Assembly (NCBI GenBank): GCA_947450895.1
Contig: CANFWT010000027.1
Span: 1-33,039, forward strand
DNA: 33,039 nucleotides
DNA from: Comamonadaceae bacterium
GTDB lineage: Bacteria; Pseudomonadota; Gammaproteobacteria; Burkholderiales; Burkholderiaceae_C
Reading direction: 5' to 3'
Within the stretch, counting starts at the first letter, position 1. The number at the start of each line of letters is the position of its first letter. This document shows, one piece after another, positions 24,330-32,320 of the stretch. The notes beneath the pieces are model-generated. The model was not told the origin of the DNA. It ran no database searches and worked only from the letters and a program-made list of their open reading frames with translations. A program made the translations under genes and the position numbers.

Positions 24330-25520
24330 TCAAGGCAGTATGGGGTGGTGCGTCATGTCCAGGTGCAGCATGGTGCCCGTGTAGGGGTGGGCACGGGCCA
24401 CGTCTTCGTCCAGTTCCACACCCAGGCCAGGCGCGGTGGGCGGAATGATGTAGCCGTCTTGCCACTGGATGGGTTTTTTCAGAATCTGGCTGTGAAAACC
24501 CGTCCAGTCCAAGATGCTTTCCTGAATCAAAAAGTTGGGGCTGCAAGTGGCGAGCTGGATGTTGGCCGCGCCCACCACCGGGCCGCAATACAAGTGCGGC
24601 GCAATTTGTACGTGGTAGGCCTCGGCCATGGAGGCGATTTTTTTACCCTCCAAAATGCCGCCCACGCGCCCCAGGTTCATCTGCAAAATGGCGGCTGCGC
24701 CTTCTTCGAGCACGCGCACGAACTCCCACTTGGTGGTGAGCCGTTCGCCACAGGCCACCGGAATGGTGGTGCCGCGCGCCACTTTGCCCATTTCGCGCTG
24801 GTTGTCCGGTGGAATGGGTTCTTCAAACCACAGCGGGTCGTATTTTTCCAGGCGCCGCGCCAGGCGAATGGCGCCCGCCGCGCTCATTTGCCCGTGGGTG
24901 CCAAACAGCAGGTCGGCCTGGCTGCCCACGGCCTCGCGCAGCATGCGGCAAAAGGTTTCGGAGCGGTCCAGCTCGGTGAGAGACAACTGGCGGCCGTCGT
25001 AGATGGAGTAGGGGCCTGCGGGGTCGAACTTCAGGGCGGTAAAGCCCATTTTCAGGTACTCAGCGGCGCGCTCGGCGGCCAGCACCGGGTCGGCGTAGAC
25101 GTTGGTTTGGTCGCCGTCTTTGGGGTAGATGTAGGTGTAGCTGCGCAGTTTTTCGTGCACCTGGCCGCCTAGCAGCTTGTAGACGGGTTTGTTCACGTCT
25201 TTGCCCACTATGTCCCAGCAGGCCATCTCGATGCCGCTCAGAATGCCCATGGTGGAAATGTCGGGCCGCTGGATAAAGCCGCTGCCGTAGACGCTGCGCC
25301 AGATGCGCTCGGTGTCATACGGGTCTTTGCCAATCACGCAGCGCTCCACCACGTCTTTGACCATCTGTTCGACGATGGCGGGATGGTAGGGCAGGCTGTA
25401 GACCTCGCCCAGGCCTTCGATGCCTTCGTCGGTGATGAGCTTCAAAAACACAAAGTAGCGCCCGCCAAAGCCGGGCGGCGGGTTGCCTACGACAAAGGTT
25501 TTAACGTCGGTGATTTTCAT
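24330..25520 (-). CDS. Enolase-superfamily (mandelate racemase/galactonate dehydratase-like) protein
   Basis: 396 residues. The N-terminal capping domain and the barrel are clear, with LWFEEPIPPDN (E233), ACGER (E259) and QIAPHLY (H309), an acid-sugar dehydratase arrangement close to DgoD. Aligned to DgoD, the first metal ligand, normally Asp in VDFHGR, is Gly207 in FGTHGQ, while the following H209 is kept. From memory, GTHGQ is common to a large uncharacterised subgroup, so this is likely a family trait. The reaction is probably dehydration or isomerisation of a carboxylate substrate, acting on the acid made by the adjacent aldehyde dehydrogenases. It is the last gene of the minus-strand operon, 42 bp after the aldehyde dehydrogenase. 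Confidence 0.85.
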   Translation of the reverse strand: MKITDVKTFVVGNPPPGFGGRYFVFLKLITDEGIEGLGEVYSLPYHPAIVEQMVKDVVERCVIGKDPYDTERIWRSVYGSGFIQRPDISTMGILSGIEMACWDIVGKDVNKPVYKLLGGQVHEKLRSYTYIYPKDGDQTNVYADPVLAAERAAEYLKMGFTALKFDPAGPYSIYDGRQLSLTELDRSETFCRMLREAVGSQADLLFGTHGQMSAAGAIRLARRLEKYDPLWFEEPIPPDNQREMGKVARGTTIPVACGERLTTKWEFVRVLEEGAAAILQMNLGRVGGILEGKKIASMAEAYHVQIAPHLYCGPVVGAANIQLATCSPNFLIQESILDWTGFHSQILKKPIQWQDGYIIPPTAPGLGVELDEDVARAHPYTGTMLHLDMTHHPILP

Positions 25521-25562
25521 GGTGTCTCCTCTTTTTTAGGGGCGCTGGCAGGCGTCCGCCGT

Positions 25563-26990
25563 TCAGGCGGCGCTGTTGATAACTTTGTATTCCAGGTAGT
25601 CCTGCAGGCCAAAGCGGCCCCATTCGCGCCCGTTGCCGCTTTGCTTGAAGCCGCCAAAGGGCGAGCAATAGTCCTGGCCCGTGCCGTTGATGGACACCGT
25701 GCCCGCGCGCAGGCGCCGCGCCACGTGCTTGGCGCGCGCCACGTCGGCGCACTGGATGTAGGCGGCCAGGCCGTAGGGCGTGTCGTTGGCAATGGCGATG
25801 GCGTCTTCTTCGGTGTCAAAGGGAATCATCACCAGCACCGGGCCAAAAATCTCTTCGCGGGCAATGCGCATCTGGTTGTTCACATCCGCAAACACGGTGG
25901 GACGTGCGTAAAAGCCCTTGTCGAAGCCTTCGGGCCGACCCAGTCCGCCGCACAGCAGGCGCGCGCCCTCATCGATGCCAATCTGGATATAGCGCTGCAC
26001 GGTGTCAAACTGGCGTTTGGACGCCAGCGGGCCAATGCCGTTGCCCTTGTCCGCTGGGTGAATCACCTTGACGGCTGCCCCGGCTTGCGCGGCGTATTCC
26101 ACCGCCTGGGCGTAGACCGAGCGTTCCACCAGCAAGCGCGTGGGCGCGTTGCAGCTTTGGCCGGTGTTGCTCATGCATTTGTTCACGCTCCAGCGCACCG
26201 CTTTGTCGACCTTGGAGTCGGCAAAAATGACGTTGGGCGACTTGCCACCCAGCTCTTGCACCACGCGCTTGACCGTGTCAGCCGCGTGCTTGGCCACCGA
26301 AATACCTGCGGCAGTGGAGCCGGTGAACGACACCAAATCTACGTCGGGGTGGCTGCTCAGCACCGGGCCAATCAGCGGGCCGTCGCCATAAATCAGGTTG
26401 AACACGCCTGCTGGGTAACCCGCCTCGTGCACAAATTCGGCTACCAGCTTGGCGGAGAGCGGCGCGTATTCGCTGGGCTTGAGCACCACGGTGCAACCGG
26501 CCAAAAGCGCGGGCGCGAGTTTGGAGACTATCTGGTTGAGCGGCCAGTTCCAGGGGGTGATCAGCACGCACAGGCCAATGGGTTCGCACACCAGGTCGCC
26601 GTTGGGGCCGCTGCGGGTTTCCCAGGGGTAGTCTTTGGCGGCGTCCAGCGTGGCCTTGATGTGGCCGGGGCCGCATTCGGCCTGCGCGTCGTAGGCCCAG
26701 TCCCAGGGCGCGCCCATTTCGGTGCTCAGGGCTTGCGCCATTTCGGTGTAGCGGCGCTCAAAGGCGGCTTGCAGTTTTTGCAGCAGCGCGGTGCGGTGCG
26801 CCAGCGTGGTTTGGCTAAAGCTGTCAAAGGCCCGGCGGGCGGCAGCGACGGCGCGGTTGACGTCATCAGCGCTGCCCATCATCACATCTCCCACCACCGA
26901 TTCGTCGCCGGGGCTGACCACCGGGTGCACCGTGTGCGCGCCCACGGGCTCCACCCAGGCGCCGTCAATGTAAAAGTTGCAATGTGTCAT
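25563..26990 (-). CDS. NAD(P)-dependent aldehyde dehydrogenase (first copy)
   Basis: 475 residues, full family length. The catalytic set is visible: N148 in TPWNWP, E247 in ELGGKSP, and nucleophile C280 in NTGQSCNAPTR, with the coenzyme-binding SFTGSTAAG. It oxidises an aldehyde to the carboxylate. It differs strongly from the neighbouring second dehydrogenase (27026-28528), so they are not a recent duplication and may act on different intermediates. Spacing of 35 bp to the next gene suggests one operon. Confidence 0.93.
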   Translation of the reverse strand: MTHCNFYIDGAWVEPVGAHTVHPVVSPGDESVVGDVMMGSADDVNRAVAAARRAFDSFSQTTLAHRTALLQKLQAAFERRYTEMAQALSTEMGAPWDWAYDAQAECGPGHIKATLDAAKDYPWETRSGPNGDLVCEPIGLCVLITPWNWPLNQIVSKLAPALLAGCTVVLKPSEYAPLSAKLVAEFVHEAGYPAGVFNLIYGDGPLIGPVLSSHPDVDLVSFTGSTAAGISVAKHAADTVKRVVQELGGKSPNVIFADSKVDKAVRWSVNKCMSNTGQSCNAPTRLLVERSVYAQAVEYAAQAGAAVKVIHPADKGNGIGPLASKRQFDTVQRYIQIGIDEGARLLCGGLGRPEGFDKGFYARPTVFADVNNQMRIAREEIFGPVLVMIPFDTEEDAIAIANDTPYGLAAYIQCADVARAKHVARRLRAGTVSINGTGQDYCSPFGGFKQSGNGREWGRFGLQDYLEYKVINSAA

Positions 26991-27025
26991 GGTGTTTTTG
27001 CTCCCAAAAAAGGTGTTTGCCGCAC

Positions 27026-28528
27026 TCAGGCCAGGCTGATCCAGGTGGACTTGGTTTGCAGGTAGGACAGCAGGCTGTCCTTGTGTTTGTCGCGCGAGTT
27101 GCCGCTTTGCTTGTAGCCGCCAAAGGGCTGCGTCATGTCGCCGTCGCCAAAGCAGTTGACCCAGACCACACCGGCTTGCAAGGCTGCGCTCACGCGGTGC
27201 GCGGTTTTCAGGTCGGCGGTCCAGACGCTGGCCGCCAGGCCATAGACCGAGTCATTGGCCAGTGCGATGGCCTCGGCCTCGGTGTCAAAAGCCTGGACGG
27301 ACGCGACCGGGCCAAAGGTTTCTTCTTGCACGATCGCCATGTCCTGGCGTACTTGGGTAAACAGGGTGGGGGCCACATAGGCCCCGGCCGGGTTCAGGCC
27401 TGCGGCCAAGGGCGGCAGCACCTGGGTCGCGCCTTGCTCTAGCGCGCGGGCGATGCGCGCCTGTACATTGGCACGCTGGGTTTGGCTGACCAGCGGTCCC
27501 ATGGTGGTGGCCGGGTCCAGCGGGTCGCCCGGCTTGTACAGGGCGGCAGCGCGCTCAATAAAGCGCGCCACAAAGCGGTCGTAGATGGAGCGGTGCACCA
27601 GCAGGCGCGAGCCCGCGTTGCAAACCTGGCCCGCATTGTCAAAAATGCCGCCCACGGCGCGGTCTACTGCGGCGTCAAAGTCATACAGGTCGGGCATGAA
27701 AATTTGCGGGCTTTTGCCCCCGGTCTCCAGCGCCACGCGCTTCATATTGCTCTGGCCCGCATAACCCAGCAGCAGCTTGCCCACGGCGGTCGAGCCGGTG
27801 AAGGTGATCTTGTCCACGTCCATGTGCAGCGCCAGCGCCTTGCCCGCCTCGGCGCCCATGCCGTTGACCACGTTGAACACGCCCGGTGGGCCACCGGCAT
27901 TCACAAACAGTTGCGCCAGGCGGGTGCAAGTCAGCGGCGCCTGCTCGGCGGGTTTGAGCACCACGCTGTTGCCTGCGGCCAAGATGGGTGCGAGCTTCCA
28001 GACCGCCATCAGCATGGGGTAGTTCCAGGGCGTAATCGCGCCCACCACGCCCAGCGGCTCGTGGGTGATGGTGTGCAAGGCGCTGGGGTCGGTGTGGGTG
28101 ACGGCGCCTTCGATCTTGTCAATGCATTCGGCAAAGTAGCGAATGGTTTTCAGCACCTCGGGCAGGTCGATGTTGAACATGTCCGAAATCGGCTTGCCCA
28201 TGTCCAGCGTTTCCAAGAGCGCCAGCTCTTCGCTGTACGCCTCCACCAAGTCGGCCCAGCGCAGCAGCGTGTCAGCCCGCGCACGTGGCGCCTGTTTCGC
28301 CCAGCGGCCATCGCGCCAGGCCGCAAGGCTGGATGCCACCGCGCGGTCCACGTCCGCCGCCTGGCCGCGCGCCATCTGCGCCAGCAGCGCGCCGGTGGCG
28401 GGGTTGACGCAGTCAAAGGTTTCACCGGCCAGCGCTGGCACGTAGTGGCCGTCGATGAACAGGCCGGTGGCAATGTCGATGCGGGCAGCGCGGGCTTGCC
28501 AGTCTTGGTGGGTCAGGGTGGCGCTCAT
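27026..28528 (-). CDS. NAD(P)-dependent aldehyde dehydrogenase (second copy, PuuC-like)
   Basis: 500 residues with N169 in TPWNYP, E268 in ALETGGKSP and C303 in NAGQVCNAGSR, plus the TFTGSTAVG coenzyme motif. The sequence is closest in style to PuuC/AldA-type enzymes, which oxidise amino- or hydroxy-aldehydes, but the substrate is not known. The stop of the upstream dehydrogenase gene (28538) lies 9 bp before this start, so the two are tightly coupled. Confidence 0.93.
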   Translation of the reverse strand: MSATLTHQDWQARAARIDIATGLFIDGHYVPALAGETFDCVNPATGALLAQMARGQAADVDRAVASSLAAWRDGRWAKQAPRARADTLLRWADLVEAYSEELALLETLDMGKPISDMFNIDLPEVLKTIRYFAECIDKIEGAVTHTDPSALHTITHEPLGVVGAITPWNYPMLMAVWKLAPILAAGNSVVLKPAEQAPLTCTRLAQLFVNAGGPPGVFNVVNGMGAEAGKALALHMDVDKITFTGSTAVGKLLLGYAGQSNMKRVALETGGKSPQIFMPDLYDFDAAVDRAVGGIFDNAGQVCNAGSRLLVHRSIYDRFVARFIERAAALYKPGDPLDPATTMGPLVSQTQRANVQARIARALEQGATQVLPPLAAGLNPAGAYVAPTLFTQVRQDMAIVQEETFGPVASVQAFDTEAEAIALANDSVYGLAASVWTADLKTAHRVSAALQAGVVWVNCFGDGDMTQPFGGYKQSGNSRDKHKDSLLSYLQTKSTWISLA

Positions 28529-28537
28529 GGTGGGAAC

Positions 28538-29467
28538 TTATTCCGCCACGAGTTCGGTGGGGTAACCGGGCGCGCGCAACTCCAATCCACAAGCGGCCTC
28601 AATCATGCGCACCACCTCGGGCGACTGGGCCTGGCTGCCGTACAGGCCGCGCGCGCGGCGAAATATTTGCTGCGCCATGGAACCCAGCTCCAGCGGCACG
28701 CCGATTTTTTCGGCAATGCTGTTGACCAGGCCCAGGTCTTTGCAGGCCAGGTCCATATTGAACTTGACGTTGTAGCTGCCCGAGAGCACCAGCTTGGATT
28801 CGGTCTCGTGCACAAAGCTGTTGCCCGAGCTGGCGCGGATGGCGCGGTAGGTGGCGTCCGGGTCCACGCCGTATTTGGCCGGCAGCATCATGGCCTCGCC
28901 CGCAGCAATCAGGTGGATAAAGGCCAGCATATTGGTCACCACCTTGACGACCGACGCGTTGCCCATCTTGCCCATGTAAATGATCTCGCCGCCCATGGCC
29001 TCGAGAATGCTTTGGACGCGCTCAAACGTGCTTTGCTCGCCGCCCACCAACACCGTGATCTCGCCCGAATTGGCCAGGTGCACGCCGCCCGTCACCGGGC
29101 ATTCCAGCACGGTAATGCCTTTGGTGGCTGCCACATCGGCCAGGCGCAGCAGGTCTTCCATGTCGGTGGTGCTCATCTCGATCCAGGTGCCGCCGCGCTT
29201 CAAGTTCTCAAATACGCCCCCTGGGCCTTCCACCACTTTGCGCGACACGGCGGGCGAGGGCAGCACGGTGATCACCACGTCCGCATCGCGGCAAGTGCCG
29301 GCCACATCGTCCGCCCACTGCGCGCCTGCAGCCAGCAGGCTCTTGGCCAGGTCTTTATTGAGGTCATTGACGGTGACGGGAAAGCCCGCCTTGACCAGAT
29401 TGGCGCACAGGCCTTCGCCCAGTGCGCCCAGGCCGATAAAACCGATACGAAGTTTGGAAGTGCTCAT
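28538..29467 (-). CDS. 3-hydroxyisobutyrate dehydrogenase-family oxidoreductase
   Basis: 309 residues of the beta-hydroxyacid dehydrogenase type. The NAD(P) site is GFIGLGALGEGL (9-20), the substrate-binding segment is ECPVTGGVHLANSGEITVLVGG (about 122-143), and the catalytic Lys is K175 in GNASVVKVVTNML. Family reactions include 3-hydroxyisobutyrate, tartronate semialdehyde and similar 3-hydroxyacids. It lies 42 bp downstream of the MDR reductase and 9 bp upstream of the PuuC-like dehydrogenase. Confidence 0.92.
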   Translation of the reverse strand: MSTSKLRIGFIGLGALGEGLCANLVKAGFPVTVNDLNKDLAKSLLAAGAQWADDVAGTCRDADVVITVLPSPAVSRKVVEGPGGVFENLKRGGTWIEMSTTDMEDLLRLADVAATKGITVLECPVTGGVHLANSGEITVLVGGEQSTFERVQSILEAMGGEIIYMGKMGNASVVKVVTNMLAFIHLIAAGEAMMLPAKYGVDPDATYRAIRASSGNSFVHETESKLVLSGSYNVKFNMDLACKDLGLVNSIAEKIGVPLELGSMAQQIFRRARGLYGSQAQSPEVVRMIEAACGLELRAPGYPTELVAE

Positions 29468-29509
29468 GCGGCGTCCTTGTGCTCAAAAGTTGAAAATCAG
29501 AAGAAAGGT

Positions 29510-30499
29510 TTAGCGGTTGACGTCCACCACCACACGTCCACGTGAGGTGCCGGCCATAAAGTCTTTGGCCAGGGCCACCACCTCGCCCAGGCCCACCACG
29601 CGCTGCATTTGCGCTTGTGCCGGGGCGGCAAATTCGGTGGCCAGGCGCTGCCAGGCGGCCATGCGCCGCGCTGTGGGGCACATCACCGAGTCCACACCCA
29701 GCAAGCGCACGCCGCGCAAAATAAAGGGCATGACCGTGGTGTCCAGTCCAAAACCACCGGCCAGGCCGCAGGCGGCCACGGCGCCGCCGTAGTCGATTTC
29801 GCTCAACATGCGGGCGAGCACTGTGCCGCCGACCACGTCCACCGCGCCTTGCCAGCGTTGGGTGCCCAAGGGTGCGGGCTTTTCCTTCCACTCGGGGCCG
29901 CCGATCACGTCTTTGGCGCCCAGGCCCATCAGGTAGTCACGGTTTTCATCCGGACGCTGGCTCAAGGCTGTCACTTCATAGCCCAAGCGCGCCAGCAAGC
30001 TGATTGCCACGCTGCCCACGCCGCCATTGGCGCCGCTGACCAAAATCTTGCCGCTCTTGACGCCCGCATCCTCCAGCGCCATCACGCACAGCATGGCGGT
30101 CAGACCTGCGGTGCCAATGGCCATGGCGCTTTGGCTGCTTAAAGCGGCGGGCAGCGGAACCAGCCACTCGGCTTTGACGCGCTGCATCTGGCTGTAGCCG
30201 CCCCAAAAGCGCTCGCCCACGCTCCAGCCAGTCAGCACCACCTTGTCGCCTGCCTTGTAGTCTGCGCTGCTGGACTCGACCACCGTGCCCGCAAAGTCAA
30301 TGCCCGGCACCATGGGAAAGCTGCGGATGATCTTGCCCGTGCCGGTGAGCGCCATGGCGTCTTTGTAGTTGATGCTGGAGTAGTCAATGGCCACCAGCAC
30401 GTCACCCGCAGGCAGGTCGGCCTGGGTGATGTGCTTGAGCGTGGGGACGGGTTTGCCATCGACTTGGTCAACAACAAGGGCTTGGAACGGTGTGGTCAT
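29510..30499 (-). CDS. acuI: MDR-family oxidoreductase, acrylyl-CoA reductase (AcuI/YhdH) type
   Basis: 329 residues. The start FQALVVDQVDGKPVP, the SSINYKDAMALTG segment, FPMVPGIDFAGTVV and the coenzyme motif SGANGGVGSVAISLLARLGY are characteristic of the YhdH/AcuI subgroup, which has no zinc. AcuI reduces acrylyl-CoA to propionyl-CoA with NADPH. No CoA ligase or transferase is next to it, so a role on a CoA thioester in this operon is unproven; enone detoxification is an alternative. The symbol is given for the subfamily only. Confidence 0.82.
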   Translation of the reverse strand: MTTPFQALVVDQVDGKPVPTLKHITQADLPAGDVLVAIDYSSINYKDAMALTGTGKIIRSFPMVPGIDFAGTVVESSSADYKAGDKVVLTGWSVGERFWGGYSQMQRVKAEWLVPLPAALSSQSAMAIGTAGLTAMLCVMALEDAGVKSGKILVSGANGGVGSVAISLLARLGYEVTALSQRPDENRDYLMGLGAKDVIGGPEWKEKPAPLGTQRWQGAVDVVGGTVLARMLSEIDYGGAVAACGLAGGFGLDTTVMPFILRGVRLLGVDSVMCPTARRMAAWQRLATEFAAPAQAQMQRVVGLGEVVALAKDFMAGTSRGRVVVDVNR

Positions 30500-30556
30500 G
30501 GTTACGCTTACAAGAATGAAGTGGAAAGAGGGGTCAATTAAACGACAAGGCGGCGC

Positions 30557-32182
30557 TTAGGCGTTGTCGGCCAGCACCATGTCGGCGCCTTTTTCGGCGA
30601 CCATGATGACGGGCGCGTTGGTGTTGCCCGAGGTCACGGCCGGGAACACCGAGGCGTCAATCACCCGCAGGCGCCGCATGCCGTGCACCCGCAGGCGCGC
30701 GTCCACCACCGCCGTGGCCGAGTCCGGCCCCATGGCGCAGGTGCAAGACGCGTGGTAGACCGAGCCGCCACGCTTGGCAAAGTCGGCAAAGATGGCTTCT
30801 TCGCTTTGCACCTGGGCGCCTGGCAGGTGCTCGCTTTGCACAATGTCGGCCAGCGGCGCAGTGGCCGCAATGCTGCGCACCATGCGCGCGCCTTCCACAA
30901 TGTCCTGGCGGTCGTGTTCGGTGGTGAGGAAGTTGGTGGTAATCAGGGGCTTGTCCTGCGGGTTGGCCGATTGGATGCGCACACTGCCCCGGCTGGTGGG
31001 CCGGCAGGTGTTGAAGGAGATTAGGAAAGCGGCAAACGGATCGGGGTTTTGCAGCTGAAAGCGCTTGCCCACGGGCGCGGTGTTGGCGGTGTAGCTGATG
31101 GGGTTGAAATACAGGTGCAAATTGGGTTGCGCCAGCCCTGGGCGGCTGCGCACAAAGGCGCCAGCCTGGTTCACGCTCATGCCCAGCGGGCCCTTGCGGT
31201 CGAGCAGATAGCGCATGCCCGCCCACACTTTGCCGTACCACGGCCCCAGCGTGTTGTTAAGCGTGGGCACCGTGGACTTGAAGAAGTAAGACACGCACAA
31301 ATGGTCTTGCAGGCCCTGGCCCACGCCCGGCAGGTGGTGCACCACGGGCACGCCTTTTTCGGTCAGCAAGGCCGAGTCGCCTACGCCTGAGAGCTGTAAA
31401 AGCTGGGGCGAATTGATAGCGCCGCCGCACAAAATGACCTCTTTGCGGCTTTTGAACTGCTGCGTGGCGCCGTCCACCACGCATTCCACGCCCACCGCCT
31501 CGCGCGCTTGCAGCAGCACGCGGTGCACCAGCGCGCCGGTGCGTACCGTGAGGTTGCTGCGGCCCATGGCCGGGCGCAAAAACGCGTTGGACGCCGAGGC
31601 GCGCACGCCCTTGCGTATCGTCATTTGCCACAGGCCAAAACCTTCTTTGCGCGCGCCGTTGAAGTCGGTGGTGCGGCCATAGCCCAGCGCTTCCCCGGCT
31701 TTCAGGAAGCGCTCGCACAGCGGGTGCACCTGGTCGGCAAAGTCGCTCACCGTGAGTTCGCCCCCAGCACCGTGGTGTTCAGAGGCACCCCAGACGTGGT
31801 CTTCGGATTTTTTGAAGTAGGGCAGCACATCGCTCCAGCCCCAGCCGGGGTTGCCCGCGTCGCGCCATTCGTCGTAGTCGGCATGCTGCCCGCGCATGTA
31901 GACCATGGCGTTGAGCGAGCTGCTGCCGCCCAGCACCTTGCCGCGCGGCCAAAACGAGGTGCGCCCGCCCAAGGCGGCGTCGGGCTCGGTGGTGTACATC
32001 CAGTTGTATTTGGGGTCAGAGAAGGTGAGGCCGTAGCCCAGCGGAACTTGGATCAGCGGGCTGCGGTCCGAGCCACCGGCCTCTAGAAGCAGCACCCGGT
32101 CTTTGCCGCTGGCGCTCAGGCGGTTGGCCAGCACGCAGCCGGCCGATCCGGCGCCCACGATGATGTAGTCGTATTCGTTCAT
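30557..32182 (-). CDS. GMC-family FAD-dependent alcohol oxidoreductase (choline dehydrogenase-like)
   Basis: 541 residues from the ATG at 32182; the longer frame (to 32248) covers the promoter gap. The FAD motif [18 protein letters not shown] opens the protein, GMC signature 1 is [14 protein letters not shown], signature 2 is [15 protein letters not shown], and the catalytic His lies in [11 protein letters not shown] with the partner Asn in [17 protein letters not shown]. It oxidises a primary or secondary alcohol to an aldehyde or ketone. It is the first gene of the minus-strand operon, so it probably catalyses the first step. It is not tied to a betaine pathway, as no betB or betI neighbour is seen. 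Confidence 0.94.
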   Translation of the reverse strand: MNEYDYIIVGAGSAGCVLANRLSASGKDRVLLLEAGGSDRSPLIQVPLGYGLTFSDPKYNWMYTTEPDAALGGRTSFWPRGKVLGGSSSLNAMVYMRGQHADYDEWRDAGNPGWGWSDVLPYFKKSEDHVWGASEHHGAGGELTVSDFADQVHPLCERFLKAGEALGYGRTTDFNGARKEGFGLWQMTIRKGVRASASNAFLRPAMGRSNLTVRTGALVHRVLLQAREAVGVECVVDGATQQFKSRKEVILCGGAINSPQLLQLSGVGDSALLTEKGVPVVHHLPGVGQGLQDHLCVSYFFKSTVPTLNNTLGPWYGKVWAGMRYLLDRKGPLGMSVNQAGAFVRSRPGLAQPNLHLYFNPISYTANTAPVGKRFQLQNPDPFAAFLISFNTCRPTSRGSVRIQSANPQDKPLITTNFLTTEHDRQDIVEGARMVRSIAATAPLADIVQSEHLPGAQVQSEEAIFADFAKRGGSVYHASCTCAMGPDSATAVVDARLRVHGMRRLRVIDASVFPAVTSGNTNAPVIMVAEKGADMVLADNA

Positions 32183-32223
32183 GGGCTGGAAGTTAGCAGA
32201 AGCTTGGGCGGTGGGTTGAAGGG

Positions 32224-32254
32224 CGGCGTAAGTGCGCGATGGCTGCACGGCGTA
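32224..32254. promoter_or_regulatory. 7-bp direct repeat CGGCGTA, candidate MocR operator
   Basis: CGGCGTA occurs at 32224-32230 and 32248-32254, 24 bp apart start to start, in the 138-bp divergent gap. Direct repeats are a typical operator layout for GabR/PdxR-type regulators. The second copy overlaps the -10 of the candidate minus-strand promoter. Confidence 0.45.
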
Positions 32255-32281
32255 CTATGCAAGAGGATTGGATGCCGACAA
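32254..32281 (-). promoter_or_regulatory. Candidate promoter of the GMC catabolic operon
   Basis: Read on the minus strand, TTGTCG (32281-32276) and CATAGT (32259-32254) are separated by 16 bp, each matching 4 of 6 consensus bases. The start would be about 32246. Confidence 0.33.
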
Positions 32282-32295
32282 TGCGTTCAAATAAA
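32268..32295 (+). promoter_or_regulatory. Candidate promoter of the MocR-type gene
   Basis: TTGGAT (32268-32273) and AATAAA (32290-32295) with a 16-bp spacer match 3 and 4 of 6 bases. It overlaps the divergent promoter, so both genes could be controlled by one bound regulator. Confidence 0.3.
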
Positions 32296-32320
32296 GTAAT
32301 TGCCCAGAAAATGACGCCCC

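Noticed and set aside
25383..29545. Plus-strand frames of 560 and 687 codons opposite the dehydrogenase genes
   Set aside because: All real domain motifs are on the minus strand; these frames are mirror artefacts of codon bias.
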